Assembly: GCA_030378015.1 (NCBI GenBank)
Contig: JAUCGG010000009.1
Span: forward strand, 1 to 54,618
Direction of reading: 5' to 3'
From: Desulfococcaceae bacterium HSG8
GTDB lineage: Bacteria; Desulfobacterota; Desulfobacteria; Desulfobacterales; 4be13
DNA: 54,618 bases
The notes under the pieces were generated by a model that saw only the letters and a program-made list of their open reading frames with translations, did no database searches and was not told the origin of the DNA. Of the stretch, positions 14,110 through 23,619 are shown piece by piece. Made by a program: the position numbers and the translations under genes. Numbering within the stretch: the first letter of the stretch is position 1; each line of letters starts with the position of its first letter.

Positions 14110-15771
14110 ATGTTTTGTTTTCAATGTCAGGAAACAGCTAAAAACACAGGCTGTACAGTCAAGGGCGTTTGCGGAAAACCCGAGGATACCGCAAATCTTC
14201 AGGATCTTGTAATCTATGCTCTGAGAGGGCTTGCTGTTTACGAAGAAAAGGCAGGCGAGCTGGGTGTTTCAAACAATGAAAACGGATTGTTTGCGGCACA
14301 GGCGCTTTTCACGACCATAACCAATGCCAACTGGGACAATGACAGGTTTGTAGCGATTGTCAGAGAGACTCTGAAACGCAGGGAAGTCCTTAAAGACAAG
14401 GTTTCGGCTGCCTACAAAGAAAAAAACGGCAAGGATTTCGATGAAAGCCTGCATCATTCCGCCACCTGGTTTTCGGGTGATCCGTCCGAATTTGAGGAAA
14501 AAGCGAAATCTGTCGGCATTCTTGCAACGGAAAACGAGGATGTCAGATCTCTGAGGGAACTTCTGATCATCGGTCTGAAGGGGATTGCCGCGTACGCGGA
14601 TCATGCCGCCATCCTCGGAGTCGAAAAAGATGAGATATATAATTTTATAATGGAAGCCCTGGCTTCGACCACCAAAGACTTTTCGGTGGATGAAATGATC
14701 GGGCTTGTCATGAAGGCCGGAGAAGTTGCCGTGACAACGATGGCAGCCTTGGATGAGGCCAACACCACGGCTTACGGACATCCCGAAATCACTGAGGTCA
14801 ATATCGGGGTCGGGAGCAATCCCGGGATACTGATAAGCGGTCATGACCTGAAAGACATGGAAGAGCTGCTGAAGCAGACCGAGGGCACAGGAGTTGATGT
14901 ATATACCCACGGTGAGATGCTCCCGGCCAACAGCTATCCTGCGTTTAAAAAGTATGGTCATTTTTTCGGAAATTACGGCAATGCCTGGCAGCACCAGAAC
15001 AAGGAGTTCGAGTCTTTCAACGGTCCGATCATCATAACCACAAATTGTATTATTCCCATAAAAAAAGGGAACTACCAGGACAGGATTTTCACCACAGGCA
15101 TGACCGGATATCCTGATGTAGTTCATATCCCGGACCGGCCCGAAGGCGGCGCAAAGGACTTTTCAAAGGTTATCGAACTGGCCAAAAAATGCGAGCCGCC
15201 GACAGAAATTGAAACTGGCAAGATAGTCGGCGGGTTTGCCCGCAACCAGGTTCTTGCCTTGGCGGACAAGGTTATTGACGCTGTCAAATCAGGGGCGATC
15301 AAACGCTTTGTGGTCATGGCCGGATGCGACGGTCGCCATAAGGCAAGAAGCTATTTTACCGAAGTTGCCCAGAATCTGCCGAAAGACACTGTGATCCTGA
15401 CAGCCGGGTGCGCGAAATACCGCTACAACAAGCTTGACCTCGGCGATATCGGAGGAATTCCGCGGGTGCTTGACGCGGGGCAGTGCAATGATTGCTATTC
15501 TCTTGCGGTCATCGCCCTGAAACTCAAAGAGGTTTTTGGCCTTGATGACATCAATGACCTGCCTTTGTCATTCGACATCGCATGGTATGAGCAGAAGGCG
15601 GTTGCTGTTCTTCTTGCCCTGCTTTTCCTGGGTGTCAAGGGAATCCGGCTCGGACCGACACTGCCGGCATTTCTTTCCCCGACAGTGGTGAATGTCCTGG
15701 TGGAAAAGTTCGATATCAAACCGATCAGCACGGTTGCTGAGGATATCGAGGCTATGATGGCCGGGAAATAG
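14110..15771 (+). CDS. hcp: Hybrid cluster protein (hydroxylamine/NO reductase), class I
   Basis: A 553-residue Hcp. The N-terminal cluster motif is C3-F-Q-C6 then Cys15 and Cys21 (C-x2-C-x8-C-x5-C), the class I pattern of strict anaerobes. Downstream are the ligands of the hybrid [4Fe-2O-2S] cluster: GHDL (His), THGEMLPA (Glu), the Cys of [21 protein letters not shown] and GQCNDCYS. Hcp reduces NO and hydroxylamine and protects anaerobes from nitrosative stress. AAAAGGAG lies about 8 nt from the ATG. A likely CRP/FNR-type operator lies upstream. It sits between the two ends of a broken MetE-like gene. Confidence 0.97.
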   Translation: MFCFQCQETAKNTGCTVKGVCGKPEDTANLQDLVIYALRGLAVYEEKAGELGVSNNENGLFAAQALFTTITNANWDNDRFVAIVRETLKRREVLKDKVSAAYKEKNGKDFDESLHHSATWFSGDPSEFEEKAKSVGILATENEDVRSLRELLIIGLKGIAAYADHAAILGVEKDEIYNFIMEALASTTKDFSVDEMIGLVMKAGEVAVTTMAALDEANTTAYGHPEITEVNIGVGSNPGILISGHDLKDMEELLKQTEGTGVDVYTHGEMLPANSYPAFKKYGHFFGNYGNAWQHQNKEFESFNGPIIITTNCIIPIKKGNYQDRIFTTGMTGYPDVVHIPDRPEGGAKDFSKVIELAKKCEPPTEIETGKIVGGFARNQVLALADKVIDAVKSGAIKRFVVMAGCDGRHKARSYFTEVAQNLPKDTVILTAGCAKYRYNKLDLGDIGGIPRVLDAGQCNDCYSLAVIALKLKEVFGLDDINDLPLSFDIAWYEQKAVAVLLALLFLGVKGIRLGPTLPAFLSPTVVNVLVEKFDIKPISTVAEDIEAMMAGK

Positions 15772-15800
15772 TATAAATAGGTAAAAAATTTCATTTGATA

Positions 15801-15836
15801 TGGATGGTATGCGAAGAATTTCCCAGATACCATCCA
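15801..15836. terminator. Stem-loop downstream of hcp
   Basis: TGGATGGTAT (15801-15810) pairs with ATACCATCCA (15827-15836), 29 nt after the hcp stop. There is no T-run after the stem, so it may stabilise the mRNA end rather than act as an intrinsic terminator. Confidence 0.45.
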
Positions 15837-15941
15837 ATATAAATATGATTGGTTCTGACGGATTTTGTGGTTTCCTATGAGCCGCAGATAAACGCAGACA
15901 GACGCAGATGAACACATACACGGCCTGAGCCTGTCGGCAGA

Positions 15942-16259
15942 GTGCGGGAGCATCAGCGTTATGCCCCCTCAGTAAAGCGGTTTCTTGATAAGGGCGGTAT
16001 TCTTGTATGGGGGATAGTTCCCACAGGCTTCGAAGCCTTTAAAAAAGAGGATATGAACTCATTGGCAGCCCAGTTGGAAAACGTATGGCAGATTCTGGCA
16101 AAAAAGGGTATTGACATTCCCCATATGCTGGAAAGAAGCATGCTTTCGCCGGCCACCTGCTGCCTTGTCAATCCTGATAAGGAAAAAACAGTGGAAAAAG
16201 CCTTTTCAATTGTGCAAAAACTTTCCGGAACACTTCGTGCCAAGTATAATCTTCTTTAG
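15942..16259 (+). pseudogene. 3' fragment of a MetE-like (UROD superfamily) gene
   Basis: The frame encodes KRFLDKGGILVWGIVPTGFE, then a helical stretch and LSPATCCLVNPDKEKTVEKAF, which look like the C-terminal barrel end of a methionine-synthase-like protein, including the conserved Cys-Cys. The first residues (MREHQRYAPSV) come from a dispersed repeat, so no real start exists. It ends TAG at 16257-16259. With the stub at 13581 it brackets hcp; the middle, roughly 230 residues, is missing. I infer one ancestral gene disrupted by the hcp locus. Confidence 0.6.
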
Positions 16260-16689
16260 AAATCAGACAGGTTCTGTCCTTAGGCGATTTCTAAAAAAGG
16301 ATATCCCACTGAGAGCCTGTCTGAAAACTGACGGATATCCCCGGCTGCCGCTTTTTTGACCACGAAATACACGAAACACACGAAAAGATACAAAAAATAC
16401 GGGAATGTTCTGTACTCACAATTTTCGTTTTTTTTTCGTGGTTAAAAAAGCGGACAGGGTTGCAGACCCCGTCCGGCAAATATATAGTGGGAGATTCTTT
16501 TTTGGAAATCACCTTAGCACATCACGCCATAAATTCCCGGAAAACGGCAGTTTCCGAAGATACGGATATGCCGAATATCCGGTTCGCATGACCCCGGAAC
16601 AGACAGAACCACAGTCTTTGTCATTTGATAATTTCAGGAGGTTGCGCCCTCCACTAAATCCGTTATAATCAGAAAAAAAGGAAAAAATT
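16260..16689. repeat. Gene-free stretch with an inverted repeat
   Basis: CCGCTTTTTTGACCACGAAA (16348-16367) is matched by 16434-16453 with one mismatch; CACGAAATACACGAAA-type repeats lie inside. A GGATATCC motif occurs twice (16299 and 16333 region). No gene is visible. A promoter for the ABC operon probably lies in its second half but I cannot point to it. Confidence 0.6.
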
Positions 16690-17370
16690 ATGGCTTTGGT
16701 TCAGATTGATAATGTTTCAAAAATTTACCAGACCGGTGAGATGCAGGTAAAAGCCTTGCAGGATGTAACCCTTTCTATAGACGAGGCATCTTTTGTCACT
16801 TTTGTGGGGCCTTCCGGGAGCGGAAAAACCACCATGCTGAACCTCATCGGATGCCTGGACAAGCCGACAAAGGGAAAGGTGTTTGTTGACAAAAAACAGG
16901 TGGATGCTTTTGATCGAGGACAGCGCGCGGCGTTCAGAGGCTCTGTACTCGGGTTCATCTTTCAGGCATTCAACCTTTTTCCGGTACTCACCACCTATGA
17001 AAATGTTGAATATCCTCTTGTGATGATAAAAAATGAATCAGCATCAGAACGAAATGAAATGGTGTCAAAGGTTCTCGAATCAGTGGGAATGCTGAATCAG
17101 AAAGACAAGTTTCCTGACCAGCTTTCAGGAGGTCAGAAGCAACGGGTCGCGGTGGCACGGGCTTTGGTGACACAGCCGAAACTTGTTCTTGCAGATGAGC
17201 CGACTGCAAACTTGGACAAAAAATCTGCGGTAAATGTCATTCGCCTTATGCGCTCCATGCGGGATGAATTCAGAACCACATTTATCTTTTCCACTCATGA
17301 TCCAGGAGTAATGGAAGAAGCCGAGGTTGTTCACACATTGGAAGACGGAAGACTTGTCAGGAAAAAATAA
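16690..17370 (+). CDS. ABC transporter ATP-binding protein (LolD/MacB type)
   Basis: A 226-residue ABC ATPase: Walker A GPSGSGKTT (around 38-46), Q-loop in FIFQAFNLFPVLT, signature LSGGQKQRVAVARAL, Walker B VLADEPTANLD and the switch His in FSTHDP. The AFNLFPVLTTYENVEYPL pattern is typical of the LolD/MacB/FtsE group that works with FtsX-like permeases. It precedes the permease by 15 nt with AAAGGAG between. It powers outer-membrane-directed transport of lipoproteins or other envelope material (inference from partners). Confidence 0.95.
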   Translation: MALVQIDNVSKIYQTGEMQVKALQDVTLSIDEASFVTFVGPSGSGKTTMLNLIGCLDKPTKGKVFVDKKQVDAFDRGQRAAFRGSVLGFIFQAFNLFPVLTTYENVEYPLVMIKNESASERNEMVSKVLESVGMLNQKDKFPDQLSGGQKQRVAVARALVTQPKLVLADEPTANLDKKSAVNVIRLMRSMRDEFRTTFIFSTHDPGVMEEAEVVHTLEDGRLVRKK

Positions 17371-17385
17371 TAAAGGAGAAGCATA

Positions 17386-18639
17386 ATGATTAGGATTTTT
17401 AAAATAGCTTTGCGGAACCTGATGCGATATAAGCGAAGGACTTTGCTGACATCTCTGCTGATCACACTCGGTCTGCTTATGGTGATACTTTTTTCAGGAC
17501 TTGCCGGCTCATTCAAGGAAATGATGATCGGCCAGATTACCGATTCAAACCTGGCTCACATGCAAATTCACAAAAAAGGTTATGTATCTTCCATGGATAC
17601 TTCGCCGCTTAATCTGACCATTAATCAGAAAGGCTGCAAAACGCTCGAAAAAATGCTCACGGAGAATCCTGATGTTGAGGCTTATGCGCCAAGGATAAAG
17701 CTCAGTGCCATGCTGAGTAATTTTACTGAAACCACCAATGTCCGCTTAAATGCTATTGATCCTGACAAGGAAATAAAAGTTTGCCCTGATGTCAGTGAGC
17801 GCATGAAATTCAGTGGCAGCGAAGTGCCGGATATTCTGCTCAGACCCGGAGAAATCATCATTCCTGAAAAACTTGCCGCAGGTCTGAAGATTAAAATCGG
17901 AGGCTCCGTGGTGCTTGTGGCCAACAACAAGGATGGGTCTGTGAACGGTCTTAATTTCACGGTGGCCGGAATCATAGAAAGCATTTTAGGACCCCAGGGC
18001 AAGGAAGGGTATATGCATATAAAGGATGCCCAGTCTTTGCTTCGTATGGAAAAACCGGAAGTTATAGAAATTGCTTTGCGAATTAAAAAATTTGACAAGC
18101 TCGGTGATGTTTACACAGACCTTGTATCTGCTCTGGCAGAGTTTAAAAACAAAAAAGGAAAACCTGCTTTTGAAATACATACATGGGAAAAACTCTCACC
18201 TTTTTCAAACATAGCCAAAATGATAGACATCATGACTGTTTCCATGAAAATAATCATGATAGCCATTGTTCTCATAAGCATTTTAAATGTCATGATGATG
18301 TCTGTTTACGAAAGGGTCAGGGAAATCGGAACAATGTCCGCCATCGGAACCGCACCGGGCAGGATAATGGGCCTCTTTCTTGCAGAGGGATTGTCCCTCG
18401 GGCTTATCAGCACCCTGGCCGGCAATATTATCGGCATCCTCGGAATTTATATTTTGAACATTTACAAAATTCGGTATTCTTTTGGCAGGATGGATAATCT
18501 TTTACTGTCTCCGACAATCAGCTTCTCAGAGCTGGTTTGGGTGTCGGCAACAGTCTTGCTTGTTTCAATTTTTGCCACTTTGCAACCAGCATACAAGGCT
18601 TCAAGGATGGAGCCGGTTGATGCCCTGGGGCATGTATAG
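17386..18639 (+). CDS. FtsX/LolC-like ABC permease
   Basis: A 417-residue permease: one N-terminal transmembrane helix (LLTSLLITLGLLMVILFSG), a periplasmic domain of about 230 residues (MacB_PCD type), then three helices at the C-terminus with the FtsX signature VYERVREIGTMSAIGTAPGRI. The order TM-large loop-3 TM is standard for the family. It ends LQPAYKASRMEPVDALGHV, a near-universal ending of LolC/MacB permeases. The start ATG 17386 has AAAGGAG 7 nt before. It would form the transporter with the upstream ATPase. Confidence 0.95.
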   Translation: MIRIFKIALRNLMRYKRRTLLTSLLITLGLLMVILFSGLAGSFKEMMIGQITDSNLAHMQIHKKGYVSSMDTSPLNLTINQKGCKTLEKMLTENPDVEAYAPRIKLSAMLSNFTETTNVRLNAIDPDKEIKVCPDVSERMKFSGSEVPDILLRPGEIIIPEKLAAGLKIKIGGSVVLVANNKDGSVNGLNFTVAGIIESILGPQGKEGYMHIKDAQSLLRMEKPEVIEIALRIKKFDKLGDVYTDLVSALAEFKNKKGKPAFEIHTWEKLSPFSNIAKMIDIMTVSMKIIMIAIVLISILNVMMMSVYERVREIGTMSAIGTAPGRIMGLFLAEGLSLGLISTLAGNIIGILGIYILNIYKIRYSFGRMDNLLLSPTISFSELVWVSATVLLVSIFATLQPAYKASRMEPVDALGHV

Positions 18640-18655
18640 GAATAGGAGGATAAAA

Positions 18656-19390
18656 ATGAAGAAAGCGTTGCTTACAGTGTTTATATGTCTGTGCATATCC
18701 GCACCGGCCTTTGCCCTTGACGGGAATGAGATGCTTGAAAAAGTTGATCGCAACCTCAACCCGGAAAGTTTTGAAATGTACAGAAAGCTGATAAACACTG
18801 AGTCGGACGGCTCAAAAAAAGAATTTGTGATGTATTCAGTCAAAAAAGGAAAAGACAAGATTGCATCTGTCTTTCTGTCTCCGGCCAGCGAAAAAGGGAG
18901 GAGCACCTTGCGAGTCGGTGAAAATATGTGGCTTTATATTCCGAATGTCGGCAAGCCTATCCGCATAACCAGTTTGCAATCGGTAACCGGAGGAATATTT
19001 AACAATTCGGATATCATGCGTGTGGATTACAGCGCGGAATACAACTGTGAAAAGGTCGAACCGGCAGATGACGGACATATCCTTCACCTTAAGGCAAAGA
19101 CAAACACAGTTGCTTATGACAGGGTGAAAATGCGGGTTTATGGTGAAAGACTTCTTCCGGACAAGCTGGAATGCTTTGCCTCATCAGGAATGCTCATCAA
19201 AACTCTGTATTTTAAAGAGGTCAAAGATTTTGGCGGCGGTATTGTCCGTCCTGCTGTAATTGAGACCGACAGCCCTCTTCATAAAGGATACAAATCAGTT
19301 ATCGTTTTTGCAAAGGTGAAAGCAAAAGAACTGCCTGACGAAATTTTCACTTTAAATTACATGTCAAAAATTGAAGGTCTCAGGAAATAA
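18656..19390 (+). CDS. Outer membrane lipoprotein-sorting (LolA-like) protein
   Basis: A 244-residue periplasmic protein starting at ATG 18656 (AGGAGG before it). A clear signal peptide MKKALLTVFICLCISAPAFA is followed by a LolA-like beta domain: EFVMYSVKKGKDKIASVFLSP, RVGENMWLYIPNVGKPIRI, LHLKAKTNTVAYDRVKM. Proteins of this type (outer membrane lipoprotein-sorting family) travel with FtsX-like ABC transporters and carry hydrophobic cargo to the outer membrane. The next gene encodes an outer-membrane barrel, so the three-part system spans the envelope. Confidence 0.88.
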   Translation: MKKALLTVFICLCISAPAFALDGNEMLEKVDRNLNPESFEMYRKLINTESDGSKKEFVMYSVKKGKDKIASVFLSPASEKGRSTLRVGENMWLYIPNVGKPIRITSLQSVTGGIFNNSDIMRVDYSAEYNCEKVEPADDGHILHLKAKTNTVAYDRVKMRVYGERLLPDKLECFASSGMLIKTLYFKEVKDFGGGIVRPAVIETDSPLHKGYKSVIVFAKVKAKELPDEIFTLNYMSKIEGLRK

Positions 19391-19424
19391 TGCTGGCTCT
19401 GATGGTTTTTGGTTTCCTGATATG

Positions 19425-19487
19425 AACCGCAGATGAACGCAGATGAACGCAGATGGAGTGCGGGAGCATCAGTGTTCATCTGCGGTT
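19425..19487. repeat. CCGCAGATGAACGCAGAT inverted repeat
   Basis: AACCGCAGATGAAC (19425-19438) pairs with GTTCATCTGCGGTT (19474-19487). It belongs to the same repeat family as 4814-5137; the loop text GAGTGCGGGAGCATCAG also occurs at 15939-15956. It lies just before the outer-membrane gene. Confidence 0.7.
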
Positions 19488-19503
19488 TGCAAGGATCAGT
19501 CTT

Positions 19504-20910
19504 ATGCAACTTATGCAATCGCAAAATCCGCCAGAATCGGAAATAACAAAATTATCTCTTCAAATATGGAGAAGAAGCCCGGCTTTTTTGTTCTTTTTAA
19601 TCTTTATATATATTTCCACCCCAGGATATATATTTGCAGAGGATAAAAGCTCAGATACGATTGATCTTGACTTTGAAATCCCCGAAGCTGAGAAAAAACC
19701 GTATTCATTCAATGCCGAGATTAAGATATCTGAGACGATAAGGGGGTTTGATAAGGACAGCCTTCTTTTTAATCAGAAATACCCGAACAGCAGGGATGAT
19801 GGCACTTTTTTTCAAACCGATCTGAATCTCAGGGCTGAAGGGAGTTACGAGATTGGCATAGTGAAACTTTATGCCCGCCTCAACGGAGAACTTTATTATA
19901 ACAATGATGAGGATTGGGAAAACTGCCAAAGAACGGAAGAGGCTTATGCGTCTCTGCTGCCAAGCCCTTCTCTGACATTGGACATCGGCAAAAAAGTGTC
20001 AAAGTGGGGCAAGGGGTACGCGTGGAACCCGGCAGCCTTTTTCAGCCGTCCCAAGGATATTGAAGACCCGGATGCAACCCAGGAGGGATACTATGTTGTC
20101 AGCGGTGATCTGATAAAAAGTACGGACAGTCCGCTCAGAACTATCGCCCTGACGCCTGTAATTCTTCCGGTGTCAGAACATATCAATGATAAGTGGGGCA
20201 ATGACGAGCGGGGCACGGAAAGAGATATCTTATGGGGAGGTAAAATTTATTTTTTTGCTTTTGACACAGATATGGACATTATGTTCCTGGCCGGAGAAAA
20301 AGTTGAAAACAGGTTCGGAGCTGATTTTTCCAAAAATATTTCTGTGAATTTTGAAATCCACGGTGAAGCAGCCATTGTTTTGGATTATGTAAGATATGTG
20401 ACTGATCAGCAGGGGAATCTGACAGAAAAAAAATACAACGCAAAAAATTATCTTCTCGGCATCCGCTATCTCACAAGTCATGATACAACTTATATTTTTG
20501 AATATTTCAGGAATGGTCAGGGTTACACAAGGGATGAAATGAAAGATTACTTTACCCTTGTTGAAGACGGATATAAGGAGTATGTCAGCACCCAAACCAT
20601 GGCAAAGCTTTCTGAAAGCAGGCAATACGGACATCAGTTTTATAACAGGCAAACCGTGATGAAAGATTATCTTTATCTGAGGGTGTCGCAAAAAGAGCCT
20701 TATGATATTTTGTATTTCACACCGTCTGTTGCCTGTATATACAATATCAATGACAAAAGCGGTTCAATCACTCCCCAAATAACATACACCCCCATAACCA
20801 ACTTTGAATTTGAGTTTAAAACCACATTTTTTTGGGGAAAAGACTATACTGAATACGGTGAAAAATTAAATGACTACAAGGTTTATGCGGCAGTGAGGCA
20901 CTATTTTTAA
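19504..20910 (+). CDS. Outer-membrane beta-barrel protein
   Basis: A protein of about 468 residues. After an unusual N-terminal stretch, a hydrophobic signal FLFFLIFIYISTPGYIFA is followed by ED and a body rich in alternating aromatic/polar strands, ending YKVYAAVRHYF with a terminal Phe, the mark of outer-membrane barrels. The open frame extends upstream into a dispersed repeat, so ATG 19504 or ATG 19513 is the likely start; no strong ribosome binding site is seen. Its place after ABC-LolA genes suggests the outer-membrane partner or cargo. No named family was recognised. Confidence 0.7.
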   Translation: MQLMQSQNPPESEITKLSLQIWRRSPAFLFFLIFIYISTPGYIFAEDKSSDTIDLDFEIPEAEKKPYSFNAEIKISETIRGFDKDSLLFNQKYPNSRDDGTFFQTDLNLRAEGSYEIGIVKLYARLNGELYYNNDEDWENCQRTEEAYASLLPSPSLTLDIGKKVSKWGKGYAWNPAAFFSRPKDIEDPDATQEGYYVVSGDLIKSTDSPLRTIALTPVILPVSEHINDKWGNDERGTERDILWGGKIYFFAFDTDMDIMFLAGEKVENRFGADFSKNISVNFEIHGEAAIVLDYVRYVTDQQGNLTEKKYNAKNYLLGIRYLTSHDTTYIFEYFRNGQGYTRDEMKDYFTLVEDGYKEYVSTQTMAKLSESRQYGHQFYNRQTVMKDYLYLRVSQKEPYDILYFTPSVACIYNINDKSGSITPQITYTPITNFEFEFKTTFFWGKDYTEYGEKLNDYKVYAAVRHYF

Positions 20911-21026
20911 AGAAGGGCAAGTCCTGAGCCTGAGTAATTACAGAGAAAGATTTAATGGCTTATAACCTGCCGGATTATGGCTGCCAGTCAACAACAAAAA
21001 CCATTACGTTTAAAGGAGGTGTTTTC

Positions 21027-21206
21027 ATGCATAAAAGACAGATAAAGGAAAAAGTTTATTGGATGGGAGCCGTTGATTGGGACAGCCACCTTTCTGATTC
21101 TCTCATTCCGCTTCCGGATAGCACTACTACATCAACTTGTAAATTCCTCCCCCCTTTTTTAAAGGGGGACCGGGGGGGATTTCTGCCGCAACCCCCTTTT
21201 TTGTAA
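21027..21206 (+). pseudogene. fprA: Truncated flavodiiron protein (FprA) gene, 5' end
   Basis: AAAGGAGG (21012-21019) precedes ATG 21027. The first 31 residues, including KEKVYWMGAVDWDSHLSDS and LIPLPDST, are the start of an A-type flavoprotein (flavodiiron NO/O2 reductase). At Thr32 the sequence runs into repeat family B (about 21124-21269), and the remaining roughly 370 residues are missing from the window. It was presumably destroyed by insertion of the repeat plus a deletion. Flavodiiron proteins accept electrons from rubredoxin, and a rubredoxin gene lies 2 kb downstream. Confidence 0.8.
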
Positions 21207-21269
21207 CATAAAATCCCCACGGCTCCCTTTAAAAAAGGGGGGGACGAACTTAAAAAGTGGTGTACTACC
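21124..21269. mobile_element. Repeat family B (CCCCCCTTTTTTAAAGGGGG element), copy 1
   Basis: About 146 bp starting near TACTACATCAACTTG and ending AACTTAAAAAGTGGTGTA, with two internal CCCCCTTTTTTAAAGGGGG-type palindromes. The ends are imperfect inverted repeats. Two more copies lie in tandem at 51105-51390. This copy truncates the fprA gene. No open reading frame of its own. Confidence 0.8.
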
Positions 21270-21306
21270 TACAATGCTTACATTACATGATTGAAGGGAG
21301 GGAAGG

Positions 21307-21405
21307 ATGGAAATAATGAAAGGAATTGTATTTTTTTTGGTAATTGTGGGAATCTGGTTTCTCTTGCAGGCGTATATTCTGCCCAAATTAGGAATTTCTA
21401 CCTGA
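21307..21405 (+). CDS. Tiny single-span membrane protein
   Basis: A 32-residue frame from ATG 21307 (ATG 21316 also possible), preceded by GAGGGAAGGA. It is one hydrophobic helix, GIVFFLVIVGIWFLLQAYILP, with a short tail KLGIST. Too short for gene finders. It lies between the fprA remnant and the FeS protein in the same direction, so it may be a small subunit or anchor of the redox complex encoded next. Confidence 0.55.
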   Translation: MEIMKGIVFFLVIVGIWFLLQAYILPKLGIST

Positions 21406-21499
21406 ATGAAAGACGCTTGTCAGGTGGCAGGCAGGAAGAGCGATACTGAACATCCCGAAACAAAGGAAAGAATAAAATAAGGAAAGAAGAGCAAACGCC

Positions 21500-22483
21500 A
21501 TGCAAAAACTATCAAGAAGATCATTTTTAAAGGCAGGACTTGCCGCGGCAGGAACCCTGGGCACTTCCGGGCTTGCGCTTCCGGCCTCGGTACGGGGGGC
21601 CGACACAAATGAACTGGCAACCCTGATTGACATCCGCAAATGCGTGGGATGCGAGGCGTGTGTTGACGCGTGTCAGGAAGTAAACGCTCATAAATTCCCC
21701 GAACCTGAAAAGCCTTTCCCTAAAATGTACCCCTCACGGGTGAAAGTGGCGGACTGGTCTGAAAAAAGGGATGTCCGGGACCGCCTGACACCTTACACCT
21801 GGGTCTTTATCCAGAACGCCACGGTCACGGTGAACGGGGAAGAACAAGAACTCAGCTTTCCTCGGCGGTGTATGCACTGTCAGAACCCGCCCTGTGCGGA
21901 TCTGTGTCCCTGGGGAGCTGCCCGTAAACTGGAAAACGGCATCACCCGGATCCATTCGGATATCTGCCTGGGAGGACAGAAATGCAAGGCTGTCTGTCCC
22001 TGGAAAATCCCGGAACGTCAGACCGGCGTCGGGCTTTACCTGGATATTCTTCCTTCTCTGGCCGGAAACGGGGTCATGTTCAAATGCGACCGATGTTACA
22101 ATCGGATTGAGAAAGGAGAACTTCCAGCATGTATCGGGGCATGTCCGGAAGATGTTCAGACCATCGGCCCAAGGGAGGAAATTATTAAACAGGCTCGTAT
22201 GATTGCCAAAGAAATCGGGGGATATATTTACGGAGAAACGGAAAACGGCGGCACTAACACCATCTATGTCTCGCCGGTCCCCTTTGAGACGTTGAACAAA
22301 GCCATTGAAAAAGGCCCTGGCCGCCCTCATTTTGACGGAGTTGAAGATGCAATGGCTCACGCGGATAACCTTGCCAAAGCCATGATTATCGCACCCCTTG
22401 CCGGAGTGGCAGCAGGTGTGGGCAGGTTTTACAAAGCTGCCAAAAACCTTGATGCATCCCGGGGAAAGGAGGGTAAAAGATAA
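21500..22483 (+). CDS. Tat-exported 4Fe-4S ferredoxin-type subunit
   Basis: A 327-residue protein. A Tat signal (SRRSFLKAGLAAAG) precedes several FeS motifs: CVGCEACVDACQ, CMHCQNPPCADLCP, CLGGQKCKAVCP (one ligand position altered) and CDRCYNRIEKGELPACIGACP. This is the four-cluster HybA/DmsB-like architecture. It faces the periplasm and passes electrons between a membrane cytochrome and a partner. The next gene, overlapping by TAATG, encodes a small cytochrome-b-like membrane protein, its likely anchor. No molybdopterin catalytic subunit is nearby. Confidence 0.9.
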   Translation: MQKLSRRSFLKAGLAAAGTLGTSGLALPASVRGADTNELATLIDIRKCVGCEACVDACQEVNAHKFPEPEKPFPKMYPSRVKVADWSEKRDVRDRLTPYTWVFIQNATVTVNGEEQELSFPRRCMHCQNPPCADLCPWGAARKLENGITRIHSDICLGGQKCKAVCPWKIPERQTGVGLYLDILPSLAGNGVMFKCDRCYNRIEKGELPACIGACPEDVQTIGPREEIIKQARMIAKEIGGYIYGETENGGTNTIYVSPVPFETLNKAIEKGPGRPHFDGVEDAMAHADNLAKAMIIAPLAGVAAGVGRFYKAAKNLDASRGKEGKR

Positions 22484-22947
22484 TGGAACAGAACTTTTTT
22501 CCAGAACATAAGTATATCACCCGGGCGTATATTTTCATCATCTTTATGATGACTCTCACCGGCTTCGGACAGATGCCGATTTTCAAAAGATATTATATTG
22601 CAGACATCCCCGGACTGGGCTGGCTGGCAGAGTTCTATCTTACGCATTACATTCATTACATTGGTGCCATTCTGCTGTTTGCCATCTTCGCATACTGTAC
22701 AGCAGGCTATTTTCTCGTGGGAAGGCATACATTCAGGCTGACCGGGCCGGCTTATGTGCGGATCATCCTGCTGTCTGCTATCACGCTTACCGGTATATTC
22801 CGTGTGTTGAAAAATCTTCCGGATATGGTTTTTTCTCCGAATTTTACCATGTTTATTGATATTTCGCATATGGTCTTTGTGATGATTTTTCTCCTGGCTG
22901 CTGCTGTGTTTCTTTTCATGAAAACCGGATGGCTGATGCCAAAATGA
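22483..22947 (+). CDS. Small cytochrome b-like membrane subunit
   Basis: A 154-residue protein with four transmembrane helices. His residues lie in or near helices (HYIHYIGAILLF, VGRHTFRL, DISHMVFVMIF), suitable as haem b ligands, as in NarI/FdnI-type cytochromes b. It overlaps the stop of the FeS gene (TAATG), so the two are translated together. It probably anchors the FeS subunit and exchanges electrons with the quinone pool. Confidence 0.75.
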   Translation: MEQNFFPEHKYITRAYIFIIFMMTLTGFGQMPIFKRYYIADIPGLGWLAEFYLTHYIHYIGAILLFAIFAYCTAGYFLVGRHTFRLTGPAYVRIILLSAITLTGIFRVLKNLPDMVFSPNFTMFIDISHMVFVMIFLLAAAVFLFMKTGWLMPK

Positions 22948-23171
22948 TAAGAATGTAATCAAAATAAAACATGGTACCGTCTTCGGCGGATATATGAAAA
23001 TCCGGGCTTAAATGCAGAGGCCGCAAAGACCCGCAGAGAAGACATAGAAAACTTTTTATCATCTTTTTATATATGTTTCATAAGCGTCTCTTATCCTGTT
23101 TTTACGGAAGATACGCTGAAATTGCTGATCGCTTAATATCAATCAAAACAAAAAACAAGGAGAATCAAACA

Positions 23172-23351
23172 ATGGCGGAACCCGAGGAAATGTATCAGTG
23201 TCAAACTGTGAACTGCGGTTATATTTACAACCCTGATAAAGGCGACAGGAAAGGAAAGATTCCCAAGGGAACTCTGTTTTCCGAGTTGCCCGAAGACTGG
23301 AAATGTCCGATTTGCGGTGCGGGCAGGAAAATGTTCAAATCACTTGCCTGA
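23172..23351 (+). CDS. Rubredoxin with C-x4-C first motif
   Basis: A 59-residue rubredoxin from ATG 23172. The second knuckle CPICGAG is normal. The first, CQTVNCGYIYNP, has four residues between the cysteines instead of two, a rare variant. KGTLFSELPEDWKCP is the standard core. ACAAGGAG precedes the start. Rubredoxins reduce flavodiiron proteins and peroxidases; the fprA gene next to this cluster is broken, so its present partner may be another protein of the cluster. Confidence 0.93.
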   Translation: MAEPEEMYQCQTVNCGYIYNPDKGDRKGKIPKGTLFSELPEDWKCPICGAGRKMFKSLA

Positions 23352-23619
23352 CTCGCTTCGGCTGCGGGAGGCTGAGACCTGAATAGTTTTTTATATGAAA
23401 CTACAAAATGACCAAATTGATTCTGATGGGTCATAGTCCGAAGACCTGCGAAGTTTTGCAGGTATGATGTACCCGTCAGTTAATTAATTTGGTCACGGAT
23501 CTTTTGTACGATTTGAATTTAACCCAACGGATTGTTCGCCATTTTCCATCGGCTGGCGCCGGTGGCTGCCGGAAAATCACCAACTACAAACAACATTGAG
23601 AGAGGAAGGAATAGATAAA

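Noticed and set aside
18482..18655. Long N-terminal extension of the LolA-like protein
   Set aside because: It overlaps the permease in another frame; ATG 18656 begins a clean signal peptide with AGGAGG upstream.
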